This document shows positions 15,517 through 23,828 of a stretch of 64,000 nucleotides of DNA, one piece after another. Source of the stretch: a virus; IMG/VR virus record IMGVR_UViG_3300038441_000779, positions 1-64,000 of that record; one strand, given 5' to 3'. The translations under genes and the position numbers were made by a program. Each line of letters opens with the position of its first letter. The stretch's first letter is position 1. The notes beneath the pieces were generated by a model. The model was not told the DNA's origin. It saw only the letters and a list, made by a program, of their open reading frames with translations, and searched no databases.

Positions 15517-15975
15517 ATGAGTACATTCACTAAGTTCTCCGGTGAAGAAGCATTGGTGTATAACCACGAACTCAGCGAACAGGCTGGTAAAGATTTGTGG
15601 AACACCATCCCAGGGTTTCGTTACTACCTGGGTAAAGAGAATTCGAACGAATACGTAGACGTCGAAACTGGCTTTGTCACGGACGGCGCTACTATTCCTC
15701 GGATCCTCTGGTGGTTGCTGCCTCCCATCGGCGAATATTCGCAGTGCACCACGCTGCATGATAAGTTGTGCACGACGTACTACTATATCCGCTTTGTTGA
15801 TGGCGTGGAAGTCAAGGTTGCGCTCACCCGCAAACAGATCGATGAGATCTTGAAAGAATCCATGGATGTGAAGAAAGTGACGTGGTGGAAGAAGAAGGCT
15901 ATCATGGCCGGCGTAAACTTGCACCGCATCTTGAGAAACCCCACCGCTCCTAAACCGGTTTACGAACTGGCTTAA
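15517..15975 (+). CDS. DUF1353-like protein (152 aa)
   Basis: The centre of the protein (GFVTDGATIPRILWWLLPP and the following C-T-T-L-H-D) matches the conserved core of DUF1353, a family common in phage tail and lysis regions with no firmly known activity. AAGGAA precedes the ATG at 15517; a TTG one codon earlier is less well placed. It is the last rightward gene before the hairpin at 15995-16033 and is presumably expressed with the adhesins. Confidence 0.75.
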   Translation: MSTFTKFSGEEALVYNHELSEQAGKDLWNTIPGFRYYLGKENSNEYVDVETGFVTDGATIPRILWWLLPPIGEYSQCTTLHDKLCTTYYYIRFVDGVEVKVALTRKQIDEILKESMDVKKVTWWKKKAIMAGVNLHRILRNPTAPKPVYELA

Positions 15976-15994
15976 GACAAAAAAAGAAAAGACT

Positions 15995-16033
15995 ATTAGT
16001 ACCCCTAGCCCTTAACGGGCTAGGGGTACTAAT
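15995..16033 (-). terminator. Terminator at the convergence of rightward and leftward genes
   Basis: Perfect 17-bp stem with a TTAAC loop. The plus-strand A tract at 15979-15985 gives a U tract for leftward transcripts only. Sequence and layout are nearly the same as at 42631-42670, the other junction of a rightward adhesin block with leftward genes. Confidence 0.85.
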
Positions 16034-16039
16034 ACCTAA

Positions 16040-16534
16040 TCAGCGCAGATCATCCCAATGTTCATCTGGGATATCATCTCCCTCTTCTTCGTCGAGAGCG
16101 TCATCCTCGACTTCGTCATCTTCATCTTCTGGTTCATCTTCTTCGTCCTGACGTTGCTCGTAGATCACCGCATCGTCATAACGTTCAACACGAGCTATGT
16201 GTACATCACGTTCTTGGCAGCACTTACAAACAATCAATGGCTCATCGCCAGAAGAAGCACAGAAGTCATACCACCGCCAGTCGATTGTGTCTTTAACCTT
16301 AACGGTCTGCAGACAATCGACGCAAGTGGTATCTTGCTCACCAGCTGCTGTTTCACAGCTAACGCGACACTCCTCGCAAACAATGTGCGCGAATACGAGA
16401 CCACTGTCGTCTCGCTCGTAGAAGTAACCGACAGCTTTACTCAAATCTTCTTTAGTGCAATGCTCGCAGTAATCGGCATCGTCCACGATAGTGTTGAACG
16501 ATTTAGTGTGACGGAACCCGGTAGTATTAGCCAT
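16040..16534 (-). CDS. Multi-CxxC zinc-ribbon-like protein with acidic tail (164 aa)
   Basis: Cys pairs lie at residues 23/26, 53/56, 71/74 and 103/106 with extra Cys at 60, 92 and 105, consistent with two or more zinc ribbons. The last 35 residues are almost all Asp and Glu. Such a layout suits a nucleic-acid or RNA-polymerase binding protein or a DNA mimic, but no specific family is recognised. AAGGAT precedes the ATG. It lies downstream of the HExxH protein in a two-gene unit led by the promoter at 17121-17160. Confidence 0.8.
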   Translation of the reverse strand: MANTTGFRHTKSFNTIVDDADYCEHCTKEDLSKAVGYFYERDDSGLVFAHIVCEECRVSCETAAGEQDTTCVDCLQTVKVKDTIDWRWYDFCASSGDEPLIVCKCCQERDVHIARVERYDDAVIYEQRQDEEDEPEDEDDEVEDDALDEEEGDDIPDEHWDDLR

Positions 16535-16546
16535 GTTCAGTAATCC

Positions 16547-17068
16547 TTAAGCAGCTTGAAAGTTATTAGCGATGTTCTCCAAATGGAGAGCAGTAGCTTC
16601 TTCAATAGAGATACCTTTAATAAAGGCAATCTGTGCAGCATACGCTTCTACTTCCCAAGGAGTAGCAGCATAAGAAGTCAGGTCAGCAGACAGGTTAACT
16701 TCTTCACCTTCCCAGAACAACTGAGTAGCGGTACCAGTCAAACGACCTTCCTCATGTTGGATGAGGTGAGTACGTTCGTGTACCAGAAAGCTTTGCAGAG
16801 CACGCTGACGACGACCAGCATCAGCTTGTTCCAGCATGTTCAAAGTGCTAACGATTTTGGTAGGGTTAATGATCAGAGCGACCACTGGACCTTTGCCATC
16901 TTCGAAGTCGTAACCAGTAACACAAGCCTCATAACCAGCAGCATCGAATACAGGCACCATACCTTCTTCGACTACTAGTACGTGAACATCATGAGGAATC
17001 AACATATCATAACCTTCTTTACCGAAGATAGTGATGAAGTCCTCAATCGAAATATTGCGCAGTTCCAT
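16547..17068 (-). CDS. Putative zinc metallopeptidase-like protein (173 aa)
   Basis: HERTH at residues 97-101 fits the HExxH zinc-binding motif, within LVHERTHLIQHEEG; a downstream PWEVEA (137-142) supplies Glu residues that could be the third ligand, as in gluzincin-type peptidases. The ATG at 17068 has AAGGAA with good spacing and is preferred to the TTG two codons upstream. No signal peptide is seen, so it would act in the cytoplasm or virion. Possible roles are prohead or host protein cleavage; the motif alone does not decide. Confidence 0.65.
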   Translation of the reverse strand: MELRNISIEDFITIFGKEGYDMLIPHDVHVLVVEEGMVPVFDAAGYEACVTGYDFEDGKGPVVALIINPTKIVSTLNMLEQADAGRRQRALQSFLVHERTHLIQHEEGRLTGTATQLFWEGEEVNLSADLTSYAATPWEVEAYAAQIAFIKGISIEEATALHLENIANNFQAA

Positions 17069-17120
17069 GACCAATTCCTTTTTAAAGTAGTTAGTAATCC
17101 AAATGAATTACTGTTACATT

Positions 17121-17160
17121 CATCCTGGTTATATAGGTCTGAAACACCCCAGAAATTAAA
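17121..17160 (-). promoter_or_regulatory. Leftward early-type promoter (TATATAAC core)
   Basis: The minus strand has TTTAATTTCTGG, then TCAGACC directly followed by TATATAAC (17128-17135). The core is one base off TATATTAC. It lies between the terminator at 17173-17206 and the HExxH gene, 60 nt before its ATG. Confidence 0.65.
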
Positions 17161-17172
17161 AGAAGTATAATA

Positions 17173-17206
17173 ACCTCCTACTACCCCGTCAAGGGTAGTA
17201 GGAGGT
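17173..17206 (-). terminator. Terminator
   Basis: Perfect 14-bp stem (ACCTCCTACTACCC and its complement) with a 6-nt loop, followed on the minus strand by an AU-rich stretch. It ends the unit of 17213-20262 and is followed at once by a promoter. Confidence 0.8.
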
Positions 17207-17212
17207 GTATCT

Positions 17213-17590
17213 TCAGAAGTTGCGAACAGCCGATTTATCAGTGTCGTCCAAATCGGCATTGTTTTGCCAAACAGTACGGGTGATGACCCCCATCAATTGA
17301 TAGAAGTCAGTCATGACCTTGTAGTTCTTTAGGACTTCTTTCTCCAGTACATCATGAGAACGAATAGGCACAATCTCCAACTTGGTCTTGGCCTTATTGT
17401 CTTCCTTATATACTTTCGCCTGCACACTGTAACACAGAATGCCGTGATGCTTGTAATGGAGAACCACCGAGTTGTTTGGTTTATCCCACTCCAGGTACAC
17501 TTCTGCCTTACAGTATTCGTAACGAAGGTACAAAGGACACAAACGCAAAATGCTCAGCGTCAATGCCATGATTTCCTGTTCTTTAGTCAT
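17213..17590 (-). CDS. Hypothetical protein (125 aa)
   Basis: The N-terminal half has alternating strands (YLRYEYCKAEVYLEW, SVVLHYKHHGILCYSVQAKV), the C-terminal half is helical with FYQLMGVI. Beta-sheet followed by a C-terminal helix is a layout seen in many unknown small proteins in this window. A weak AAAGG lies close to the ATG. Function unknown. Confidence 0.8.
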   Translation of the reverse strand: MTKEQEIMALTLSILRLCPLYLRYEYCKAEVYLEWDKPNNSVVLHYKHHGILCYSVQAKVYKEDNKAKTKLEIVPIRSHDVLEKEVLKNYKVMTDFYQLMGVITRTVWQNNADLDDTDKSAVRNF

Positions 17591-17605
17591 AACCTTTACC
17601 CAGCA

Positions 17606-18592
17606 CTAATTAGTTGGTTGTTCCAGCCCGATCTTGTTAGCGTATTCGCCCAGGACCGCTTCAGTGGCCAGCATACGCGCTTCGCCCTGCTTGTTGGAGT
17701 TACCACCCGGAACCCACGGTACCCAGCCTTCTACGTCCTTCCAGGAGTCGTAGATAGTCTCGGCCCGCTTCTCGATCTCGGCTTTACAGCGAGCCGCTTC
17801 CATCTCCATGAGGTATTGCTTGTCCTCGGAGTACGTACCTTCAGGGATGAGGTTCAGAGGCTCAGTAGCCTGACCAGCAACCCAGGCCCGAACAGTGTAG
17901 ACCCGACTGGTGTTGTAGTACTTGGACTTGGCGATAGTCAGCACGTTCTTCGCACCGACATCGAACTCGTCATCCCAGAATGGAATGTACACGCCTTGCT
18001 TCAGCAAGTCGCGCGCCAGTGCCACATACGCATGCCAGCGTTTGGTATACTGCTCGGTCAGGAAGTAACCCAGAGCAATACCGACCTTGGACGGATCGAC
18101 CCGGAACTTCTTCTCTTCCAGAATGCGAGGAAGATCAGTGAACTTGTTCATGGCAGTGAGGCCCAGCAAAGCCACCAGCAAAGGTACCTGACGTTCCAGG
18201 CGCGCTTCAGCCACGGCCTCTTCGTACGGATCACGCTTGTCACCAGCTGGGAGCACGTTAGTACCCTGTTGTTCAGCCACCGTGTTAGGGTAACGGCCTT
18301 CCAGCACAGCCACACGACGCGACAGCCAGCGGATACGATCCTTGGCGATCTCGCCCAGCAGGCTCTTGTGGATGTAGGCACCGTCGGTGCGATGCGACTG
18401 CATCATGCGCCGAGTATCTTCTTCGTCGCTGATAGTCGACATCATTGACAGACTGTAGGCGAGTTCATCATCACTGAGGAGATGTGCACCAGCCAGATCT
18501 TCACGCTGGATTTCAACATAACGCGGGTGTGGATCTTTCTCGCCGGTGGCCAGCCACTTCAGGTCAACAACTACGCGATCTTCTTTAGACAT
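17606..18592 (-). CDS. Hypothetical protein (328 aa)
   Basis: The frame opens at a TTG at 18607; the ATG at 18592 (MSKEDRVVVDLK) follows GGGAA at better spacing and is preferred. The product is a soluble, mostly helical protein with a basic Arg-rich region (about 65-100) and a Trp-rich C-terminal part (WVPWVPGG). Base composition is more GC-rich than the surrounding small genes, like the next gene at 18674. No known domain; could be virion-associated. Confidence 0.8.
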   Translation of the reverse strand: MSKEDRVVVDLKWLATGEKDPHPRYVEIQREDLAGAHLLSDDELAYSLSMMSTISDEEDTRRMMQSHRTDGAYIHKSLLGEIAKDRIRWLSRRVAVLEGRYPNTVAEQQGTNVLPAGDKRDPYEEAVAEARLERQVPLLVALLGLTAMNKFTDLPRILEEKKFRVDPSKVGIALGYFLTEQYTKRWHAYVALARDLLKQGVYIPFWDDEFDVGAKNVLTIAKSKYYNTSRVYTVRAWVAGQATEPLNLIPEGTYSEDKQYLMEMEAARCKAEIEKRAETIYDSWKDVEGWVPWVPGGNSNKQGEARMLATEAVLGEYANKIGLEQPTN

Positions 18593-18673
18593 TTTCTTAA
18601 TTCCCAAATACGAGTTAGTGGGTCACACCTCCCCACCCTTAGGTAGAGAGGTGTTCGCCGGAAAGGGTGTTAC

Positions 18674-19618
18674 TTAGGCAGTAGCTTTAGCCTTGGTCTT
18701 GCCTTTAGCCGCAGGTGCAGCAGCTTTGACCGGAACCTTGGCGGCACGTTCAGCTTCGCGACGAGCGTCGCCAGCTTTTTCGGCCTCGGTACGTTCGTGA
18801 ACCTTCAGGTGCTCGCTCAACGGCTTCAGATTGAGGTTCGAGGTATCAGGTCGCTTCTGAGGCCGTTGCTGCTTCTTTTGCTTGTTACCAGGCTTGACCA
18901 GCAGGCTGCCGATGTTGACCACACCGCTACGGTCGTTGCGCTTGCGCTCGTCAGCAGTCCACAGACCCATGCCCTTGTTGATCGCTTCACGCGGGAACAC
19001 ATCCAGGTCCAGGTTGTAGCAGTAACCGCCAGCGGCCAGAGTGTTCAACTGTGGCTGCTCTGGGTAGAAGTACACACGCGAAGGAACGTACTGCTGTTCC
19101 TTGTTACGCAGGCCGACTTCGATGATGGTCGGTTCTGGGTAGACCAGGCTCAACGCCTCCTGCCAGAAGTTGGCGATCATGGTGTTGTTGTTGTCGTACG
19201 CTCGCGGCCCACGCAGTAGGCTGTCGTTGTACATGGTGCGGATCGCACCCTTAACGTCCTGGGCGGTACCTTCGATCAGGAACGACCAGACCTTCTTGCC
19301 GACGATCGCAGTGAAGAAGATGAACTGCTGGCAAGCGGTGAACATCAGACGGAACTCACCGTCTACCGAGGCGATGACACCGAACGCAGTGATAGCGCCC
19401 TTGATACGTACTTCATGCCAGTTGCCGTAACCAGCAGTTTCTTTGTCCGACGGACGATTCTTGTGGATGTCCAGGGTCAGGATACGCTCGCAGGTCTCGC
19501 GCTGGAAGTCACGAGGGAAACCTTGTTCTTCGAGGCGCTTCTCGTTGGCGCCGGTATCGACGATGACGACCAGAGACTTCTTGGAAACGGCTTTTACTTC
19601 TTTAGTAGGCTGCGACAT
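18674..19618 (-). CDS. Hypothetical protein with Lys/Ala-rich C-terminal tail (314 aa)
   Basis: Residues 1-220 form a mixed alpha/beta domain with no recognised motif. From about 230 the sequence becomes disordered and strongly basic, ending in a Lys/Ala/Pro tail (PVKAAAPAAKGKTKAKATA) like that of histone H1-type or DNA-compacting proteins. The tail suggests DNA or RNA binding; the rest gives no clue. TTCCTTTT-derived AAGGAAG lies before the ATG. Confidence 0.8.
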   Translation of the reverse strand: MSQPTKEVKAVSKKSLVVIVDTGANEKRLEEQGFPRDFQRETCERILTLDIHKNRPSDKETAGYGNWHEVRIKGAITAFGVIASVDGEFRLMFTACQQFIFFTAIVGKKVWSFLIEGTAQDVKGAIRTMYNDSLLRGPRAYDNNNTMIANFWQEALSLVYPEPTIIEVGLRNKEQQYVPSRVYFYPEQPQLNTLAAGGYCYNLDLDVFPREAINKGMGLWTADERKRNDRSGVVNIGSLLVKPGNKQKKQQRPQKRPDTSNLNLKPLSEHLKVHERTEAEKAGDARREAERAAKVPVKAAAPAAKGKTKAKATA

Positions 19619-19734
19619 GATTACAACTTCCTTTTAACAAACCGATTGAACAGTGAATTACGATTGAAATAGATTGTGGAGGGGACGACTTCTTTCTCCT
19701 CCACGTAGTTATTGAAACGCCGTAACTTTTAAAG

Positions 19735-20262
19735 TTAGTAACGGCCACAGTAGTAGCTACGCGCCAACGATTCGTATTCCCGCGATGCCTGCTCGGACAT
19801 GACACGTTCTTCGATGAGACGTCCGCCCTGGTCACAGATGTACACAGAGATCAGGCCGTTCTTTTCGTTCTTCACGTTGAACGTAACGATCGCGCCGGCG
19901 TTTACCACACTGGAATCGACCAACGAGTATTCGTCAGCCTTACCAGTAGGGACCAGGTATTTCCACATGGACAGGTCGACGTTGGTTTGGGCCAAACGAG
20001 CGGCTGCAACACGAACAATGTCCGATCCCTGACCATTGCTAAGACCGTAGGCCGCCAGCTTGGCGAGTTCGATAGCCAGCGTCTTGTTATCGACTTCACG
20101 CAGTTCCGAACGGGATTCGATACTCTGGCCGATAGCGATGAGCTTTTCTACGTCGACGCTACCGAGTTCACGTTCACGTTCAGTGACTCGACGTGAACCA
20201 GCGGCTGGTCTGGCGACGTGTTCTTCACGACGAGTTTCGGATGGATCACCTTTTACTGGCAT
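19735..20262 (-). CDS. Hypothetical protein (175 aa)
   Basis: A basic, disordered N-terminus (about 30 residues) is followed by a helical region and a C-terminal beta-rich domain (GAIVTFNVKNEKNGLISVYI). It lies between two larger unknown leftward genes, and AAGGAAG precedes its ATG. A long-loop hairpin lies about 50 nt downstream. Function unknown. Confidence 0.8.
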   Translation of the reverse strand: MPVKGDPSETRREEHVARPAAGSRRVTERERELGSVDVEKLIAIGQSIESRSELREVDNKTLAIELAKLAAYGLSNGQGSDIVRVAAARLAQTNVDLSMWKYLVPTGKADEYSLVDSSVVNAGAIVTFNVKNEKNGLISVYICDQGGRLIEERVMSEQASREYESLARSYYCGRY

Positions 20263-20274
20263 AGTCTTACTTCC

Positions 20275-20823
20275 TTATTTAAATTTGTCGATCCAGGACC
20301 ACTTAATAGTAGCTGGTCCTACACTTTCCAGAGGGTTCTTTGGATCGCCGAATGGATGAATGAACATGGTGGGGGAAGCGTTAGTATTAAAGATCCTCAC
20401 ACGCCCTACGAACTGCATATGAACAGGATCCAGGATGCAGGTCTCCTCGGTCACACACGCATCCCAGATCATGCGCTGCGCCGTCAGCTCGGCAGGAAGG
20501 ATGATGTCCTCCTTACCGGTGAAACGCGGGCGAAATACCGAGTACTCCATATAGGGGTAGTTCTTCTTCTCGAACAAATGAGCCACATTAGGGAACACTC
20601 CCCTGAAACACTGCTCGATAGTAGGAGAACAAGAGATACGTGGGAGATTAGGCTCAGGGTAAGGGAAACTGATATCCCCTATTATTTCCTGAGCTTCATC
20701 AAAACCATCTGGGTTGTTAGGATGCCACATCCCTTGGAACGTAGAGTTCTTGAAAGAGATGTGGAACATTTCCTTAAATCCAGGTTTGGACTTCACCGTC
20801 CGGTACTTGAGTTTATCGCCCAT
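20275..20823 (-). CDS. Hypothetical protein (182 aa)
   Basis: The ATG at 20823 lies inside the last codons of the upstream gene; a TTG two codons earlier is a weaker alternative. The protein is Pro- and Phe-rich with no long hydrophobic segment, for example SPTIEQCFRGVFP and FIHPFGDPKNP. This composition suits a beta-rich structural protein. It belongs to a tightly overlapping set with 20813-22691. Function unknown. Confidence 0.8.
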   Translation of the reverse strand: MGDKLKYRTVKSKPGFKEMFHISFKNSTFQGMWHPNNPDGFDEAQEIIGDISFPYPEPNLPRISCSPTIEQCFRGVFPNVAHLFEKKNYPYMEYSVFRPRFTGKEDIILPAELTAQRMIWDACVTEETCILDPVHMQFVGRVRIFNTNASPTMFIHPFGDPKNPLESVGPATIKWSWIDKFK

Positions 20824-21349
20824 GGTCAATGTGTCCTATGGTCCCCACGTTGACGTATGCGGACCGGTCTTTAGAGGTTGGTCGATAGTTACTACGTGGC
20901 ATCTTTGCACGCCACATGGCTTCCTCTACCCACCCCTCACGATGAAGATTACGAGGGACCGGGTCCTTTGTATGGTTATCCCGATCCCCATTAAAGAGAT
21001 AATCACTGTACGTCCTACCAATGATCTCCTTGATGTTGCGAGCAGCGATCTTCCAGTGGTTGATCTGGTATTTCAACAGACAGCCTACCCGCCAACCAGC
21101 TACCTTTATATCAATTCCATCCACTGTCACATATGGGGCGAATTTAGGCATCTGGATGGCGCGTACAAACGGATTGGTGACGTTAGTGACAGGAACGTGC
21201 ATGTACTGGACCCAATCGTCCACTTCGGCACCACAGGGTACGTGGCGATACGCCGCCGGAGGTTCCCAGCGCAATGTCACCTTCGCAGGGCGGTACTCCC
21301 GGGTGATTGGATCCTGGCGCATGAAACTTATTTCTTTTTCAATAGCCAC
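20813..21349 (-). CDS. Hypothetical protein ending in an EF-Tu-like G1 motif (178 aa)
   Basis: GTG at 21349 follows AAGGA by 8 nt and overlaps the upstream stop; an ATG at 21379 lacks a binding site. Most of the protein is unrecognised. The C-terminus YVNVGTIGHIDHGR nearly repeats the N-terminal G1 region of EF-Tu (VNVGTIGHVDHGKTT) but stops just before the Thr-Thr, with Arg in place of the P-loop Lys. It cannot bind GTP as a GTPase domain. The last codons also contain the ribosome site and start of the next gene. Confidence 0.75.
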   Translation of the reverse strand: MAIEKEISFMRQDPITREYRPAKVTLRWEPPAAYRHVPCGAEVDDWVQYMHVPVTNVTNPFVRAIQMPKFAPYVTVDGIDIKVAGWRVGCLLKYQINHWKIAARNIKEIIGRTYSDYLFNGDRDNHTKDPVPRNLHREGWVEEAMWRAKMPRSNYRPTSKDRSAYVNVGTIGHIDHGR

Positions 21350-22691
21350 GCTTCGTTTCCTTTTCTGGGTATCTGGCATCGTTCAACCGCTGACGCGTCT
21401 TAACGATGTGGTTACGCACCCTAGACATGCAACTGGTGTGGGTTAGTCTAACCAGGAGGTTGCCGTTGCGATCACGGCCAGGCATACGCCCGTACAACTG
21501 GATGTGGACCAAAGACTCTACCGCACGTTCAGCCCAAGGCTCCAAAGGAAGAAAAACCTTAAGGGGTTCCATGGCGTGTTGGTACATGTATTCGACGTCA
21601 CGATCTATAATCGCTCCGCTGGAACTACTCTGAGCGCGCATAGCGGCTCGAAGTGTTATCGAGTCACAGATCCAACTGTCTACGTCACCACGCACCATCC
21701 TGGCCGGGAAAGTATGTATCTTCTTTCCACCAACATAGAGAGTATTGTACTCGAGTTTGATATATGTTGGATTGGCATTAGCGCTGAACTCTTCCACGGC
21801 TTTGGCGAAGAAAGAGCTGAACACTGGTACAGAAAGAGAGCCGGTGTAAGGCCAGTCTTCGTAAGTATCGGAAAAACGTAGCCCGCTGAACAGATTGCGC
21901 TCACGTTCGATCCCGTCCCTGTAGTGGTTAATGAAACCACTGTCCTCCAGGCAAAGGAACAGAGCGTTCTTACGTAGCCCGCCGAGGAACGAATTACGCC
22001 AGATGCCTGGGTGACGATAACGGCTTGGGTACAGGTAAGGGCTTTGGGGCAATGCTAGTTCACCACGACGGAAACCGCCACCTTTTGCCTGGCCATGCCT
22101 CACGGTTTGCCACATGTGGTGGCCCATGATCATTTCCTCCGAGGTGAGTGGTGTTCTGGCGGCTGTAAGGCAGTCCTTGGTCATGGAACTATGACCAGAA
22201 TAGCGACTGAAGCTACCCAGCGGTAAACCATTACGAAGGTGCTTGTTCAGAGCATCAAGTCCGGTTGGCATTTCGGTTCCACAATTACCAAAAGGAGCGC
22301 TCACAACCACCGGAGCGCGCGTCAATAATGTACGTCCTCCGAAATAATCCCGGCATCTCTGGAGCATCTCCTTCCCTGCTGATGTTACCGGCGGATGACT
22401 GATTGTGCAGGTGAGGGGACCTTTTAATCCATCGGTTAACAACACCGCCCTGGCAGCAACATTTTTGGCATGGTCTTCGGCAGTAAGGTACTCGATCGAC
22501 GGGTTCTTGGCGTTTTCCAGATGCTGGATTGCTTCTTCTACCGACATAGCTGGCAGATCCAGGAGAGTACGATCAATCAAGCCTGGTGTAGGGGTTTTCT
22601 TGTCCATCTTGAATTGCTCCGAACGATTATGGAGGTGTGTAATAGACCGACCTACGTCGTATGGAATTACTACATCGTCATCTTTAGGCAC
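21339..22691 (-). CDS. Hypothetical protein (450 aa), GTG start
   Basis: GTG at 22691 follows GGAGGAA by 9 nt and overlaps the upstream stop codon by 8 nt; the longer open frame upstream has no support. The product is large, Arg/Ser/Pro-rich and soluble, with many His and Tyr, and no motif that I recognise. It sits in the overlapping run 20275-23262, which looks like one translationally coupled unit. Could be a virion or enzyme component; function unknown. Confidence 0.8.
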   Translation of the reverse strand: MPKDDDVVIPYDVGRSITHLHNRSEQFKMDKKTPTPGLIDRTLLDLPAMSVEEAIQHLENAKNPSIEYLTAEDHAKNVAARAVLLTDGLKGPLTCTISHPPVTSAGKEMLQRCRDYFGGRTLLTRAPVVVSAPFGNCGTEMPTGLDALNKHLRNGLPLGSFSRYSGHSSMTKDCLTAARTPLTSEEMIMGHHMWQTVRHGQAKGGGFRRGELALPQSPYLYPSRYRHPGIWRNSFLGGLRKNALFLCLEDSGFINHYRDGIERERNLFSGLRFSDTYEDWPYTGSLSVPVFSSFFAKAVEEFSANANPTYIKLEYNTLYVGGKKIHTFPARMVRGDVDSWICDSITLRAAMRAQSSSSGAIIDRDVEYMYQHAMEPLKVFLPLEPWAERAVESLVHIQLYGRMPGRDRNGNLLVRLTHTSCMSRVRNHIVKTRQRLNDARYPEKETKRGY

Positions 22692-23262
22692 AGAGCATTT
22701 CCTCCAGCGGGTGTTTGCCGAAGTCACAGGTACGTGTACACTCACCAACAGTAACAGTAACTTGCTTGTTCATGAAAGGTAGCTTTGCCACACGGATGTG
22801 TGCCAGTGTATCCTTCCATTTGCCGCTCAGGTCGTACTCGAACTCTCTGTCCCCGAGGGTTTTCAGGAATTCCAGCACGAAGTGTTTCAGGATGTCGTAC
22901 ATTTGCATTGTAGAAGGACGTCCGTCCAACATGAATGCTTTGAAGAGGTTCATCCACGCCTCATCAAGATCGTGGCTCCCCGCCGCTACAGTGTAGGAGT
23001 AACGACGACTACGGGTAAACCAGTAATACTTGGTAGCACTGCCGCTGCTGAACACAACCATTTTGGTGTGCTGGGCATGAGTAACACCGAACAGGGTGAT
23101 GTTGCTACCCAGATTCGGTTTGACGACATGAACACGACCCGAAGCCATCGCACTCGCACGATGCTGGGTGGTAGGGATCAGTTGATCACGGTCAAGTACA
23201 ACAACACCTTCCGACATATCGAAAGGGAATTCGTGTTTCAGTTCAAAAGCCTTAACCAACAT
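22684..23262 (-). CDS. Hypothetical protein (192 aa)
   Basis: The N-terminal half is beta-rich (GVVVLDRDQLIPTT, KMVVFSSGS), the C-terminal half helical followed by a short strand pair (VTVTVGECTRTC). GGAG-type ribosome site before the ATG. It leads the overlapping unit that runs to 20275. Function unknown. Confidence 0.8.
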   Translation of the reverse strand: MLVKAFELKHEFPFDMSEGVVVLDRDQLIPTTQHRASAMASGRVHVVKPNLGSNITLFGVTHAQHTKMVVFSSGSATKYYWFTRSRRYSYTVAAGSHDLDEAWMNLFKAFMLDGRPSTMQMYDILKHFVLEFLKTLGDREFEYDLSGKWKDTLAHIRVAKLPFMNKQVTVTVGECTRTCDFGKHPLEEMLCA

Positions 23263-23314
23263 GGATCTTCTCCTAAAAGAACATCGGGGATCTAAGTCCC
23301 AATTAAAAGTGTAA

Positions 23315-23776
23315 TTAACGTGAGTAGTTATGCAGAACTTGGCGACTAGCCATGTTGCGTAACTTGAGAGCCAACCACTGTGTAGATGTTTGGTTCTTGT
23401 AAGCGAGCGACTGGCTCAAACGAATGAAGTTAGCCGCGGCTGCCAATAAAGAGTTACAACCTACCGGGTAAGTTGCTTGCATTTTAGGCAGAATGTCTCG
23501 AGCACTACCCAACCAGAAGTAGGTTGTTTGCACCCCATCACTTGCTACAATGATGATGCCGCCGTCCCCACGTAGCGCAAGATAAAACCCAATGTCATTC
23601 TTGAGCGACGTGGAAATACAAATGTGTCGTTTCAGAATGGTGTGCGGTATCAATTCCGCTGATTGCCCGGTAGCCCAACTAACTGGTTCACCAGTCATGC
23701 GGTCAACGAAGAAACGTTTCTTCACGAGCCCGAGCATCTTGGCTTTATGGACGTCGAGTTCCTTTAAGTCAGACAT
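23315..23776 (-). CDS. Hypothetical protein (153 aa)
   Basis: Two ATG codons lie 6 nt apart; the second (23776) has the right distance from AAGGAA. The centre shows a strand-rich block (DIGFYLALRGDGGIIIVASD, TTYFWLG) and then a long helix with many Ala, Asn and Gln. The strand-then-helix order recalls 22684-23262, which also has a TKYYWF segment at this place, so the two may be distant paralogues. Function unknown. Confidence 0.8.
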   Translation of the reverse strand: MSDLKELDVHKAKMLGLVKKRFFVDRMTGEPVSWATGQSAELIPHTILKRHICISTSLKNDIGFYLALRGDGGIIIVASDGVQTTYFWLGSARDILPKMQATYPVGCNSLLAAAANFIRLSQSLAYKNQTSTQWLALKLRNMASRQVLHNYSR

Positions 23777-23796
23777 GGTCATTCCTTAAGAAGATA

Positions 23797-23820
23797 GCCC
23801 CAGTTGTATTAACCTGGGGC
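23797..23820 (-). other. Intergenic hairpin
   Basis: Seven-bp perfect stem (GCCCCAG / CTGGGGC) with a 10-nt loop between two leftward genes, without U tract. Processing or weak pausing element. Confidence 0.5.
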
Positions 23821-23828
23821 GAGTGTTA

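Noticed and set aside
17354-18448. A 364-codon plus-strand frame opposite 17606-18592, and a similar one at 56039-57037
   Set aside because: Both are antisense shadows of GC-rich leftward genes with good ribosome sites; they would conflict with the operon direction and have no recognisable features.
18626-18653. CACCTC / GAGGTG inverted repeat between 18592 and 18674
   Set aside because: Only a 6-bp stem with a 16-nt loop and no U tract.
19676-19704. GTGGAGG / CCTCCAC inverted repeat
   Set aside because: Seven-bp stem with a 15-nt loop and no U tract; too weak to call a terminator.
23296-23315. GGGA / TCCC repeat near 23300
   Set aside because: Four-bp stem only.
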